64,000 bases of DNA from Streptomyces sp. NBC_00299 (GCF_036173045.1 NZ_CP108040.1:158615-222614); one strand, 5' to 3'; shown: positions 41,548-50,574, numbered from the stretch's first letter. The notes: generated from the letters alone by a model not told the origin. Translations and numbers: made by a program.

Positions 41548-42281
41548 CAGGCACCGCCCCCGACCGTCACGGTGTCGTCCGCCGGCAGCGTGACGGCTGG
41601 CGAGGGATCCGGCCGCACACCGACCCGTGCCTTCTCCACTTTCCTGGCGGGCGGGTAGGTGTCGCCGAAGTCGAGGAACACGGTCGTCACCAGGAAGTGC
41701 GCGCAGGGGCGCAGCGGGGACTGCAGGGCGGACCAGATCTTCGTCGACAGGTCGACGTCGACCGGCGCCTGCGACACGGTGATCTGCTCCGGCTGGTGGG
41801 CCGGGTCGTGGAGCGGCTCGGTGGTGAGCCGGTCGAGCATATGGGTGGGCGTGTCCGGCTCGTTGATCTCGTCGAGGATCGCCTTGATGAGCTTGCGCGG
41901 GACGATTCCGTGCCGGTTGAGCGCCGCGACGCCGAGGCCGAGCAGCACCTCGCGTTCGAGGTCGGCGCCCGTGGCCGCCAGCAGGTAGTGCAGATCGACG
42001 GCCAGCGGTGACGGGGCGACCCGCCGGCCGCTCGCATCCACGTGCGGCTCGTGCATGCTGCGCCAGGCCGGGTTGGGGCCCACGTGGTGGAGGAACAGGT
42101 AGAGGCCCGCCGGTTCCGCCTGCCGCGGGGCCGCCGGGGTGGAGGGCGTCGACGGAGGACGCGGCGGGGGCTCCACGGAGACGGTCGGCGGAGTGAGGGG
42201 GTCGTACGCGATCTTGACGCGCCGCTGGAGGACCTGCTGCAGCACGTAGGTCGTCGCGGGGACGGCGAACTGCGCCGTCAT
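41547..42281 (-). CDS. DUF4255 (Pvc16-type) cap / tube-terminator protein
   Basis: 244 residues. The N-terminus FAVPATTYVLQQVLQRRV is followed by a Pro-rich insert. Then GLYLFLHHVGPNPAWRSM, PLAVDLHYLLAATGADLERE and RKLIKAILDEINEP form the DUF4255 domain found in Afp16/Pvc16 homologues, which cap the tail tube and sheath. An insertion of about 30 Pro/Ala residues at 48-75 lengthens the family loop. It follows the Pro/Ala-rich protein by ATGA overlap. Confidence 0.85.
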   Translation of the reverse strand: MTAQFAVPATTYVLQQVLQRRVKIAYDPLTPPTVSVEPPPRPPSTPSTPAAPRQAEPAGLYLFLHHVGPNPAWRSMHEPHVDASGRRVAPSPLAVDLHYLLAATGADLEREVLLGLGVAALNRHGIVPRKLIKAILDEINEPDTPTHMLDRLTTEPLHDPAHQPEQITVSQAPVDVDLSTKIWSALQSPLRPCAHFLVTTVFLDFGDTYPPARKVEKARVGVRPDPSPAVTLPADDTVTVGGGA

Positions 42282-43144
42282 GACGCCCCCTGGTGCGCCG
42301 CGCCGGTCGGGCGGGACTCCAGTAGGTACTGCCCCAGGGACGGGCCGGTCCCCGGCCGCGGCCCGCGCTCCCTCGGCGGAGCCGGTGCCCTGTCAGCGGC
42401 GATCCGCACCTCGACCCGTCCGATCTCGACGACGACCGGGGCCGGTTCCGCCTCCGCCTCGACGGCCGGAGGCGCCCCGGAGTCCGGCTCCACCGGCATG
42501 GGTTCGGCGCGCACCACCTCGGATACCGCCACCGGTTCGACCGCGGGCACCGGGTGCGCGGGGACCGCCGCCGCACGCGACGGCACGGCGTCACTACCGG
42601 CTACAACGGGTCCCGGGGCGGGGCCGGCGGGCGGCGCCTCGGGCGCGGGCGCCGGGCACGTGGCCGGAGCGGCCGGCGGCGGGGCGGCGTCGGCCCGGGA
42701 GGGCCGTTCCTCACCCTGCCGGGAGGCCGACGGGTCAAGTTCCGTACGGGCAGCGGGGAGGGGCCCCTCCCTCTCGTCCTGCGGCCGCCAGCCGTCGCCG
42801 GCGGGCGCGTCCGGGCGCCGCGGGCGCTCCTCCAGGCCCCCGGGGAGGTCCTGCCCCGGCCGGGGCGGCCCGCCGGGAGCCGCGCGGACCGGTGACGGAC
42901 CGTCGACGGACGTCTCGTACATCCACGCCCGGCGGACCGCGGGAGCCACGGGCGGCAGGACCGGAGCGTCGTCCACCGGGCGTGGGAGCGGACCGGGGAG
43001 CGCCTCGTCCTCCGTCTCCTCGAACAGGGAGCGCGGTCTCGGCTCGGCGGCCACGGCGGACGCGTCCTCGTCCCCGGCCGGGCCGCCCGTCATCCCGCTC
43101 GCGCGCCGGAGCGCCTCCGCGTACGCCGACTGTCGCACCGTCAT
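42278..43144 (-). CDS. Pro/Ala-rich low-complexity CIS-cluster protein
   Basis: 288 residues, ATGA overlap on both sides. The first 40 residues have some structure (RQSAYAEALRRASGM); the rest is Pro/Ala/Glu-rich disordered sequence with a short ordered VVEIGRVEVRIA near residue 240 and SLGQYLLESRP at the end. No homologous family recognised. Similar disordered proteins sit between cap and tube genes of other Streptomyces clusters. Perhaps a scaffold or length-related factor; function unknown. Confidence 0.6.
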   Translation of the reverse strand: MTVRQSAYAEALRRASGMTGGPAGDEDASAVAAEPRPRSLFEETEDEALPGPLPRPVDDAPVLPPVAPAVRRAWMYETSVDGPSPVRAAPGGPPRPGQDLPGGLEERPRRPDAPAGDGWRPQDEREGPLPAARTELDPSASRQGEERPSRADAAPPPAAPATCPAPAPEAPPAGPAPGPVVAGSDAVPSRAAAVPAHPVPAVEPVAVSEVVRAEPMPVEPDSGAPPAVEAEAEPAPVVVEIGRVEVRIAADRAPAPPRERGPRPGTGPSLGQYLLESRPTGAAHQGAS

Positions 43145-43899
43145 CGGACCACCGCCGCACGGCAGGCCGGGGCGTGTCCCCCGGTGATGAGCTCCACGTA
43201 CCGGCGGCGGCGCGGCGCCGGCAGCGCCAGGATGGCCTCCTCCGACCAGCCGTAGCCGCCCGCGATCACATCAACCTCGCGCATCAGCCCGTCGACGAGC
43301 ACGTCGAGGTCCCGGGCCACGAAGTCGGCGGGATCGGCGTCCGCGGCGACGGCGTGCCCGCACTCCGCGCACGACAGGCCGACCCGCAGCGAACCGGCCG
43401 GGTCGAGGGCCTCCCACGCGTCGACGAGCCGGTCGAGATCGTCCTGGCTCAGCCGTGGGGCCTCGTCCAGGCAGGTGCGCGAGGCGAGCGCGCGCAGCCC
43501 GTCGGACGGGGACCGGCCCGCCACCGCCGTCAGGTCCGCCAGCAGCGGCAGCCGGAACGCCGACTCCGCGTCACCGACGACGAGATGCGCCACCGCATCC
43601 GCGTCGGCGCGGGGCAGCCCGGTCACGTCCTCCACGGGCAGCACGAACTCGTTGTCTGTGCCGCAGGCGGGACACAGGACGTGCGCTTGGACCGGCCGGC
43701 CGACCAGGCTCCGGTGCACCAGGAGCAGGCGCTGGTTGCGGGTGCCCAGCGGGTAGCCCAGGGCGTCCGGCCCGTCGACCGCGAGCAGGAGGGCGACGAC
43801 ACGGTCCCCGGCGGAGCCGCGCCGCGACAGCGGCCAGAGCCGGACGACGTCCTCCGGGCTCGGCATGGGGGTGGGTGGGGAGTCCACGGTACGGATCAC
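43141..43899 (-). CDS. Zinc-ribbon CIS-cluster protein (assembly-type)
   Basis: 252 residues, GTG start inside a GTGA overlap with the tube stop. Two CxxC pairs, LCPACGTDNE (about 98-107) and LSCAECGHA (about 175-183), imply zinc binding. Other parts (EDVVRLWPLSRRG, GYGWSEEAILALPAPRRRRY) match the small baseplate/tube assembly proteins of phage and contractile clusters, comparable in position to T4 gp26/gp51-type factors. The C-terminal EEAILALPxxRRRRYxELI is typical. Exact role unproven. Confidence 0.65.
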   Translation of the reverse strand: MIRTVDSPPTPMPSPEDVVRLWPLSRRGSAGDRVVALLLAVDGPDALGYPLGTRNQRLLLVHRSLVGRPVQAHVLCPACGTDNEFVLPVEDVTGLPRADADAVAHLVVGDAESAFRLPLLADLTAVAGRSPSDGLRALASRTCLDEAPRLSQDDLDRLVDAWEALDPAGSLRVGLSCAECGHAVAADADPADFVARDLDVLVDGLMREVDVIAGGYGWSEEAILALPAPRRRRYVELITGGHAPACRAAVVR

Positions 43900-44417
43900 G
43901 GCTCGACGAAGCTCGGTTCTTTGGGCTCGGCCACGGACAAGTCGCGTTCCCAGCCCTCGTTCTCGAGTTTGAGCTTGGCGATGGCCACGGCGTTGGCGTT
44001 GGCGTCGAGGTCGGGGAGCGCCTGGTACTCCGACACCCAGCACCGGTGGACGACGTAGCCGAGCACGACCTGTCCTGCTTCGTTGAGCAGTTCGAGGATG
44101 ACGTCCTTGCGGAAGTCGGCGAGCGACACCTCACCGCCCGCGGAAGCCTGGAAGTTCCACGTCTTGTTCGCCCACTGCTCGAACTCGGCGTCGTGGGTGA
44201 CTCCGCGTTCGAGCGTGATCGCGTCGTACTCGCTGCGGCCGGGCGACTTGTACGACGTGGAGGGGTCCCCGCCGGAACGGTGTTTGACGACCTCGGTCGT
44301 CCGCTTCAGCAGGGAGACCTTCGAGACGCCCGCCACGTAACGGCCGTCCCACTTCACCCGGAACTTGAAATTCTTGTAGGGGTCGAGCCGCTGGGCGTTG
44401 ACCGAGAACTGTCCCAC
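43896..44417 (-). CDS. Inner tube protein (gp19/Afp1-type)
   Basis: 173 residues, ATG 12 bases after the sheath stop on the same strand. It has LDPYKNFKFRVKWDGRYVAG, SLLKRTTEVVKHRSGGDPST, ITLERGVTHDAEFEQWANKT and the C-terminal VLGYVVHRCWVSEYQALPDL...AIAKLKLENEGWERD, all typical of T4-gp19-like tube subunits that stack into the hexameric needle inside the sheath. Only one complete tube gene is in the operon; a diverged tube-like orphan is at 6727-7158. Confidence 0.92.
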   Translation of the reverse strand: MGQFSVNAQRLDPYKNFKFRVKWDGRYVAGVSKVSLLKRTTEVVKHRSGGDPSTSYKSPGRSEYDAITLERGVTHDAEFEQWANKTWNFQASAGGEVSLADFRKDVILELLNEAGQVVLGYVVHRCWVSEYQALPDLDANANAVAIAKLKLENEGWERDLSVAEPKEPSFVEP

Positions 44418-44431
44418 GATGTGCTCCTGTC

Positions 44432-46492
44432 TCAGACGGCCGGCTGCACGATCTGCTTGAGGCTGATCACCACGAACTCGGCCGGTTTGAGGGGCGCGAA
44501 CCCGATCACGATGTTGACGATTCCCTGGTCGATGTCCCCGGGGGTGGTGGTCGACGCGTCACAGGCGACGAAGTAGGCGTCCCGCGCCGAGACGCCCTTG
44601 AAGGCGCCCTGCCGGAACAGCCCGTGCAGGAAGGCCGTGCAGTTGACCCGCAGCTGGGACCAGAGCTCCTCGCCGTTCCGCTGGTGGACCGCCCAGCGCA
44701 GGGAGTCCGACAGGGAACGGAGGATGTGGTTCGCGGTCCGCCGCACGGGGATGTACTTCCACTGGCTGGCCAGCGCGTCCGCGCCGTCCACGGTGCGTGA
44801 GCCGAACGCGACGGTCTGGTACAGCGGGAAGCGCCGGATGACGTTCAGCCCCAAGGGGTTCAGGAGGCCCTGTTCCCCGTCGGACATCTCCACGGACGGA
44901 CCGTAGACGCCCGCTAGGAAGGCGTCGGTGCCGGCCGGCGCCTGCCAGACGCCCACCTGGTTGTCGGTCCTGGCGATGACACCGGCGACGGCCCCCGACG
45001 GCGGGTGCGACACGATTGTTCCCGGGTGCAGCGGATCATCGACCCTAATGTTCGGGAACCAGGCACCGGCGTGCGTCGACCGGAACCCCAGCTTGGTGGA
45101 CTTCCACGACGACGCCGATTCGATGTCGACGGCGGACGGCGGCGGATCGACGATCAGGAACGCGAACTTGCGCGCGCACACCCGGGCCGCCTCGGCGTAC
45201 ACGGTCGACGCCCCCGCGTGGTGCGGCGACATCGGATTGGCGACCGAGGGGCGGACGAGGTCGGGCAGGCACAGGAGATTGAAGAACGGGTCGAGCGCGT
45301 CGAGCGCGGTGACCGCGCTCTTGAAGGTGTCCGTCGACGGCTGCCCGGCGGCGTCCCCGTCGAGGCCGGACCTGGTGTCCGAGACGAGGAACTGGTCGGT
45401 GCCGGCGAACACCACCTTCTCGTACGGGTGACCAAGCCGATAGCGCGAGGGATTGGCAGCCAGAACCGTCAGCTTGTACTCCTCCAGGAGCGAGGCGCCC
45501 GAGGCCGGGGCCTCGATCGTGACGGTCGCGTCGTGGACGCGCTCGGCGCCGGGCGCCTGGTCGGGGCGGCTGATGGTCAGGCGCAGGAACGCGCCGTCCT
45601 CGCAGAGCTCTCCCTCCACGGAGGCACCGGCGAGCTTGCCCTGCCGGTCGGCGTTGGCGCGGATGGCCTGGTTGAGCGCGACGACGAGCTGGTTCACCAG
45701 CTCCAGGCGGCTGGCCGGCCTCCTGGTGTCCTTCTTGAAGACGGTGACCGTCACGTCCTTGACCGAGAACGCGGCGTCCTCCTTGCCGTCGGCGGCCCTC
45801 CTGGTCACCGTCAGGTTGACGGCGTAGTCCTTGTCGAAGGTACCGGCCACGGCATCCTTCTCGATGCGGTAGACGGACCCGGTGGTCTGCGGGCCGTCGG
45901 CCCCTGCGCCCAGCAGCCTCACCTTGAGCAGCCGGGAACCGGTGTCCGGGTCGCCGAGCACGGTGTCGGCCGTCCGGGCGTTGCCCGCCTCGGTCGTGAG
46001 GTCCGCGAACCGCTCCACCGAGCCGGTCACCGGATCGACGACCGTGAGGTTGAAGCGCTTCGTGTCGTGCGGCGGCGTGGTCGAGTAGGGGTGCGCTCCG
46101 ATGCCGAACGGATCGATCTCCAGGAAGAGCGATCCGCTCGCGGACCCCGAGCTCAGGGCGGTCACGGCAAGGGAGGGGTTGGCCGTGGTGACGCTCTGCC
46201 TGATCCGCGATTCGGCCTTCCTGGCGTTGTTCACGGGGAGCCGCATGACCTCGGCCCGGCCGCCGCCGTTGGCGAAGAAGTGCAGGACGGAGTACGACAG
46301 CGAGCTCTTGCCGTACAGCCCGCCGAACTTCCGTTCGAAGTCGGCGAAACTCAGACACGTCGTCGCCCGCTGGTCGATGCCCCGCAGGGTCGGCCCCATG
46401 AACAGGGCGATGGACGTGGGCGCTCCGGTGACGGTCCGGACTCCGGAGTCCAACTCGCGCGTGTAGACGCCGGGATAGGTGAGGTTGAGCAT
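44432..46492 (-). CDS. Contractile sheath protein (first gene of the operon)
   Basis: 686 residues starting LNLTYPGVYTRELDSGVRTV, the classical sheath N-terminus (YPGVYxxE), with GGAGG upstream of the ATG. The conserved core is SIALFMGPTLRGIDQRA, FFANGGGRAEVMRL at the start and NPLGLNVIRRFP, YIPVRRTANHILRSLSDSL, VNCTAFLHGLFRQGAFKGV, DIDQGIVNIVIGFAPLKPAE at the end. It is longer than many sheath proteins (350-530 residues), with an inserted beta domain at about 100-400, probably surface-exposed. The sheath contracts to drive the tube through the target. Confidence 0.92.
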   Translation of the reverse strand: MLNLTYPGVYTRELDSGVRTVTGAPTSIALFMGPTLRGIDQRATTCLSFADFERKFGGLYGKSSLSYSVLHFFANGGGRAEVMRLPVNNARKAESRIRQSVTTANPSLAVTALSSGSASGSLFLEIDPFGIGAHPYSTTPPHDTKRFNLTVVDPVTGSVERFADLTTEAGNARTADTVLGDPDTGSRLLKVRLLGAGADGPQTTGSVYRIEKDAVAGTFDKDYAVNLTVTRRAADGKEDAAFSVKDVTVTVFKKDTRRPASRLELVNQLVVALNQAIRANADRQGKLAGASVEGELCEDGAFLRLTISRPDQAPGAERVHDATVTIEAPASGASLLEEYKLTVLAANPSRYRLGHPYEKVVFAGTDQFLVSDTRSGLDGDAAGQPSTDTFKSAVTALDALDPFFNLLCLPDLVRPSVANPMSPHHAGASTVYAEAARVCARKFAFLIVDPPPSAVDIESASSWKSTKLGFRSTHAGAWFPNIRVDDPLHPGTIVSHPPSGAVAGVIARTDNQVGVWQAPAGTDAFLAGVYGPSVEMSDGEQGLLNPLGLNVIRRFPLYQTVAFGSRTVDGADALASQWKYIPVRRTANHILRSLSDSLRWAVHQRNGEELWSQLRVNCTAFLHGLFRQGAFKGVSARDAYFVACDASTTTPGDIDQGIVNIVIGFAPLKPAEFVVISLKQIVQPAV

Positions 46493-46896
46493 CTCATGGC
46501 CTCCGTGGGCCCGGGGTGTCCCGGCAGTGGCAGGGGGACGCGCGACGAGGCGCGCGGTCGGCGCGAACAGCGGACCGGCTGGTTCCAGGTTGGACGAGTA
46601 CGGGCAGCATCATCGACGCGGGGCCGGCCGTACGGAGTGTCCGTCGCCGCTGACACGCGGTAGACGTGGCAAATGGGTGATCCACATTCTGGCGGCGGAA
46701 TGGTCCGTACGGGATGCGGAGGGTGCGGTTCTCGTGATCTTCGCTGTGGCCAATCCCCGCCCCCGCCTAGAGTCCGCACCATGGACCGACACGTGACGCT
46801 GAGCAACGGGCGGACCTGGTGGTGCGGGCGCCGGCTGTTCGTCAACGCCGTTGCGTGTTCGTTCAGCGGGTCAAGCGACGGGCCTCGTCTAAGGCG
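46493..46896. other. Intergenic region upstream of the CIS operon
   Basis: About 400 bases between the sheath start and the 3' end of the ABC-3C ATPase gene. It must contain the operon promoter (or a promoter for a long leader), but I see no clear -35/-10 pair and no supported gene. Apparent frames on the plus strand lack ribosome-binding sites. Confidence 0.4.
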
Positions 46897-48657
46897 CTAT
46901 GCCTTACCTGCGGCTTTGAAGCGGAAGCCGAAGAGACCGCCCTCTTCGTCGTCGGTTAGGCGGGGGCTGCGGATGTGGGGTTCGGGGTTGAATCCGCGCT
47001 GGGCAGCGGTGCTGAGGGTGTCGGTGTTGAGGGTGACGATGTACTGCATGTGCTCTTCCTCCGTCACTTCGGCTGCGAGCGCGAGGGCTCGCGCGACCTG
47101 TCGTTCGTCGACGCCGTCGTAGAGGTGGCTGTCGTGGATGAGGAAGTCAGGGCCGCGCTCGTGGCGGTGAGCGAGGACAGCCAGGGTGAGGTCGAAGCAG
47201 AAGATGACCATGTTGTTGATGCCGCGACTGTCGTCGGCGTCGATCCGGGGCGTGATGCTGAGGCTGGTGCGTCCGGCCTCGATCGCGAGGTAGGCTTCGC
47301 GGCCTTCGCCGTAAAGGCGCTGGGCGTACCGGGAGAACAGCAGGATCGCTTCGTCTGTCTGCTGCCGGCGCTCTCGGAGGTCGAGGTCGACGGCCTGTTG
47401 CAGTTCGAGGCTCTTGGCGGTGATCTGGCGGGCGCTGGCTTCAAGAGCCTGCGCTGCGTCGAATCGGTGGCGAAGAGCACCGAGAGCAGCCTCCTCCCGC
47501 CCTAGGGCTGTCTGCAGGGCGGTGAGCGCTTCCAGCGCTCCGCCCTCCGCCAGCTCGCGCAGGAGGCGGGCCTGGTCCTCGCCCAGGTCGGCACGTTCCT
47601 GACGCCGGGCGGCCAGGCGGTCGGTGAGTTCCTGGATCTCCTCCTCCAGGAACCTGCGCCGGTTGCGTACGACGGAGTGGTGGAACGCCTTGACGTCTTC
47701 GAAGCGACGCCGGACCTGGTCGTTGAGGATGACCCCGAGCTCGCGGTAGGCGGGCTCGAGGTAGGACACTTCGACGTCGGTGGTCTCGGTGACCGCGCCT
47801 TGGAGTTCTTCGAGGTTGTGCTGGTCGATTACGTCGTCCTGGGCGAGCTGCTTGATGCGGCGGCTTACCTGGTCTGCGCGCTCTTTGAGGCGCTCGTACT
47901 CAGGGACGACCTGGAAGGCGGCAACCTGTGCTCGCAGCCGTTCGACCTGTGCCTCGGCGAGAGTGATCTGGCCCCTCAGGTCGGCCGTGGACCCGACGAT
48001 CCGTCCCCATACGGGATCGTTGACGGCCTTCCTCAGCTGGTCTCTGGTCGCCTTGCGGGCATTGAGCTCGCGGTATCCGTTGACCAACTGCCAGTCCAGC
48101 CCCAGGAGGTAGGCCAGGTTCGACGATGCCTCCGCGGCGGCCTGCCGGGAGAACGTCCGGGTCGGCTCGTTGAAGCCGTGAGCGGAGACACGGCGGATGA
48201 GGAACGACAAGAGCGTGCGACCGCTCACTCCGGGATGGTCGCCCTCCAGCCCGAAAAGGTCACGCTCGATGACGCGATTCCACTGCTCCACGGACAGCTC
48301 GACGTCCTGGCCGTCCGCGAAGAGCGTGTCGGCCGGCACGCCGGATACGTCCCGGCTCAGCGACACGGCCTTGGGACTGTCTCCGCGCCGTCGTACCTCA
48401 AGCGGATCGTCCTGCCACGGCCAGTCCATAGCCAGGCTGAAGGTGATGCGGCGCAGGGCCTTGTTTGTGGCCAGGGACCCGGAGGATTTCGCCCCCAGCA
48501 GGAAGTGAACAAGCTCGATCAAGCTCGACTTGCCGGCACTGTTACGGCTGTCGGTCTCAGCCGACGACGAGGTGGTGTCCGCGACCAGCAGGTTCAGTCC
48601 CGGCGAGAAATCCACCGTTTTGAACCGCGCGTCGTCAGCGCTCAGACGGCGCAGCAT
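46897..48657 (-). CDS. ABC-3C SMC-like ATPase (DUF2326 type)
   Basis: 586 residues starting MLRRLSADDARFKTVDFSPG. It has an ABC/SMC-type Walker A DSRNSAGKSSLIELVHFLLG (about 36-55), a long central coiled coil (about 230-420, RRFLEEEIQELTDRLAARRQ) and a DUF2326-type C-terminal ATPase half with LAIEAGRTSLSITPRIDAD and FLIHDSHLYDGVDERQVARA. This is the ATPase of ABC-three-component conflict systems, thought to sense invading elements. It overlaps the middle-component gene by 23 bases. The start at 48657 is preferred over the longer ATG variant. Confidence 0.85.
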   Translation of the reverse strand: MLRRLSADDARFKTVDFSPGLNLLVADTTSSSAETDSRNSAGKSSLIELVHFLLGAKSSGSLATNKALRRITFSLAMDWPWQDDPLEVRRRGDSPKAVSLSRDVSGVPADTLFADGQDVELSVEQWNRVIERDLFGLEGDHPGVSGRTLLSFLIRRVSAHGFNEPTRTFSRQAAAEASSNLAYLLGLDWQLVNGYRELNARKATRDQLRKAVNDPVWGRIVGSTADLRGQITLAEAQVERLRAQVAAFQVVPEYERLKERADQVSRRIKQLAQDDVIDQHNLEELQGAVTETTDVEVSYLEPAYRELGVILNDQVRRRFEDVKAFHHSVVRNRRRFLEEEIQELTDRLAARRQERADLGEDQARLLRELAEGGALEALTALQTALGREEAALGALRHRFDAAQALEASARQITAKSLELQQAVDLDLRERRQQTDEAILLFSRYAQRLYGEGREAYLAIEAGRTSLSITPRIDADDSRGINNMVIFCFDLTLAVLAHRHERGPDFLIHDSHLYDGVDERQVARALALAAEVTEEEHMQYIVTLNTDTLSTAAQRGFNPEPHIRSPRLTDDEEGGLFGFRFKAAGKA

Positions 48658-48901
48658 CCGTACTCCTTGCGACGAGAACGTCCTGGTCCAGCTCCACCGC
48701 ACCCATGGCGAAGAGGATGTCCAGGGCCAGAACGAACCACTCGAACGATACCGGCGAGGTATGGGCCTGTTCAGCGCGCCAACTCTTCAGCCTCGCCCAC
48801 GCCTGACTGACGGTCCGCGGTTCATCGAGCTGGAGGAGAACCTGCGCGCCGACCGCGAGCAGGCAGCGGTCAGGAGCGATCCCCTTCGTCGGAGTGATCA
48901 C
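48635..48901 (-). CDS. ABC-3C middle component (MC6-like)
   Basis: 88 residues from a GTG in a GTGA overlap with the upstream stop. ITPTKGIAPDRCLLAVGAQV, LQLDEPRTVSQAWARLKSWR and SPVSFEWFVLALDILFAMGA match the small helical middle component (type 6) that always lies between the ATPase and the effector-type protein in these systems. It likely bridges the two. Confidence 0.85.
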   Translation of the reverse strand: MITPTKGIAPDRCLLAVGAQVLLQLDEPRTVSQAWARLKSWRAEQAHTSPVSFEWFVLALDILFAMGAVELDQDVLVARSTDAAPSER

Positions 48902-49833
48902 GCGGTCAACCCGATGCGCGGCTGCCAACCGGCAGGCGGCGTCTCGAAGATGTCGCATCGTTCGAAGAAGTGCGCCAGGACAACAAGGGCGGCGCGCAAC
49001 ACCTTCGGCCGCGGCTGGGCGTTCCCCAGGAAGTACATCTTGAGCTGCCAAAGGACGTCGTCGGCGTCGCTATAGTCGCGACGCACCTGCTGGTAGTACA
49101 GGCGAAATCCCTCCGCCACCTCGTCGTGCTCCAGCTCGCTCCGGGTGTCGGCGTAGAACGCATCCACCAGGTAGCTCTGGCGCATGCCCCGGAGGAGATC
49201 TTCCCGATCCGCTCCTTCGATCCGGTTGAAGTCCAGCTTCTCCACCGGCACGTCGGGCAGGGACATCAGAGGGTTGGACTCGGCACGGATGTCCTGCAAC
49301 TGCTTCAGCAACGGGGCCAAGTCCTCCATCCCGATACCGAAAGTCGTGTCCTTAATGGGAATCTCGCACCGAAGCACATCCTCCGCTGCCATCTGCGGAA
49401 GCTGCATGCACTCCTGCCACAGGCGCCGACTGCCCATCTGCTCGAACTGAAGCGAGGGCATGCTGTCACGCGCCTCGGCCAGCAAGGACGCCACGATGGG
49501 GTGCACACCTCGCCGGTCGTTGTGCACGAAGACGAAGGTGTCGAACTCACCGCTGCGCTTCTCGACCGCCCCCGAGAGATCCTTGTTCAGCTTTTTCCGG
49601 ATTTCGTACGGGTCGACTGTCTGGGGGCCGTAGCAGGCGTACAGTTTGCGGGAGTGCAGGCTGAGGCCGTCTGCTGACATGTCGCCGAGGCGTCCCGCGG
49701 TGCGCACGTCGATGAAGTCGGGATACCGCGAGCACATCAGGCGGTGAAAGAAGTCTTCGAACTCGTTCTCGTAGAACTCGGCCATCAGCCCTAAGAACTT
49801 GATGTGTGCATACATCCGCTGCTCAAACCGCAT
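48898..49833 (-). CDS. ABC-3C effector-side protein with nuclease-like N-terminus
   Basis: 311 residues, ATG preceded by AAGGGGG. The N-terminus (EFYENEFEDFFHRLMCSRYP, DVRTAGRLGDMSADGLSLHS, YACYGPQTVDPYEIRKKLN) resembles the PD-(D/E)xK-like restriction nuclease fold often present in ABC-3C component proteins (the GD...DG core and downstream K). The C-terminal part (LVDAFYADTRSELEHDEVAE, LWQLKMYFLGNAQPRPKVLR) is the ABC-3C C-terminal domain. Likely cleaves nucleic acid after activation by the ATPase; inferred from the family. Confidence 0.8.
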   Translation of the reverse strand: MRFEQRMYAHIKFLGLMAEFYENEFEDFFHRLMCSRYPDFIDVRTAGRLGDMSADGLSLHSRKLYACYGPQTVDPYEIRKKLNKDLSGAVEKRSGEFDTFVFVHNDRRGVHPIVASLLAEARDSMPSLQFEQMGSRRLWQECMQLPQMAAEDVLRCEIPIKDTTFGIGMEDLAPLLKQLQDIRAESNPLMSLPDVPVEKLDFNRIEGADREDLLRGMRQSYLVDAFYADTRSELEHDEVAEGFRLYYQQVRRDYSDADDVLWQLKMYFLGNAQPRPKVLRAALVVLAHFFERCDIFETPPAGWQPRIGLTA

Positions 49834-50068
49834 GAAGCCCCCTTGCGCACAGAACTGTCAGGGTAGCTGTGTGTAACTGGACCCAACACCCCTTGACCGG
49901 ATCTTGTGAGGGTGACTGCAGTGGGCGGGGGAGGCGGGGGCGAGTACAGCGAAGGCGGTCGTGGCCCGCTCCCGCTCAATCGAGTCAAGATCCGGCATAA
50001 CCCGCCCGTCCGCCCCTGCTCACTGCCTAGCGTCAGGTCGGGATCAAGCAGGTCGGCAGTGCTCTGGG

Positions 50069-50428
50069 GTGAGCACTGCTGAGGCATTACTCGAACGAAT
50101 GGACCCGACTGCGATGGCGACAGCACTGGACATGACAGCGGCACCGGAACTGGCAGTGCTGCGGGCCCTGGAGCGAGCGGGAAACCGGATGTCCCCACGC
50201 TCCGACCGGGCCAGACTCAAAGGTGTCCCGCCGTGGGAGATCTATATCTACCTGCCGGCTGACCCTAGCCGCCTCGACGACCTGCTCACCGGTGCCTGGG
50301 ATCTACCCGCAGTAGCGGGATTCTCGGAAGATCTCATCTCTGCTCTGGACTCCTACACCCGAACTCTGCTGGTCTCCGGCCACGCATTCGACCGAGACGA
50401 TTTGCAGCGAGTCCTGGCTCGCCTCTGA
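50069..50428 (+). CDS. Hypothetical protein (119 aa)
   Basis: GTG at 50069 (SGVSTAEALLERMDPTAMA context); the ATG at 50099 is an alternative. The sequence has a helical N-terminus and LKGVPPWEIYIYLPADPSRL, AGFSEDLISALDSYTRTLLV, ending DLQRVLARL. No family recognised. It is divergent from the ABC-3C operon across a 235-base gap and ends before a strong bidirectional hairpin. It could be an accessory of the conflict system, but nothing in the sequence shows that. Confidence 0.5.
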   Translation: MSTAEALLERMDPTAMATALDMTAAPELAVLRALERAGNRMSPRSDRARLKGVPPWEIYIYLPADPSRLDDLLTGAWDLPAVAGFSEDLISALDSYTRTLLVSGHAFDRDDLQRVLARL

Positions 50429-50535
50429 TAGTGCTAGTCGAGCAGGTCGACGATGAGACGTTGGACCGGTTCGAGACCCCCTTCAGGATGCTCAGCGCAT
50501 CCTCCTGCGCACCAGTGCGGTGCCGGCGCAGACCA

Positions 50536-50569
50536 GCGGCCTTCCGGGACGAGCCTCCCGGAAGGCCGC
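50536..50569. terminator. Bidirectional hairpin terminator
   Basis: 14-bp stem GCGGCCTTCCGGGA / TCCCGGAAGGCCGC with a six-base loop, between the convergent genes ending at 50428 (+) and 50575 (-). Confidence 0.75.
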
Positions 50570-50574
50570 GTGTG

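Noticed and set aside
35814..46492. Prophage instead of injection system
   Set aside because: No capsid, portal, terminase, integrase, holin or lysin; presence of AAA+ ATPase, DUF4255 and DUF4157 fits a contractile injection system.
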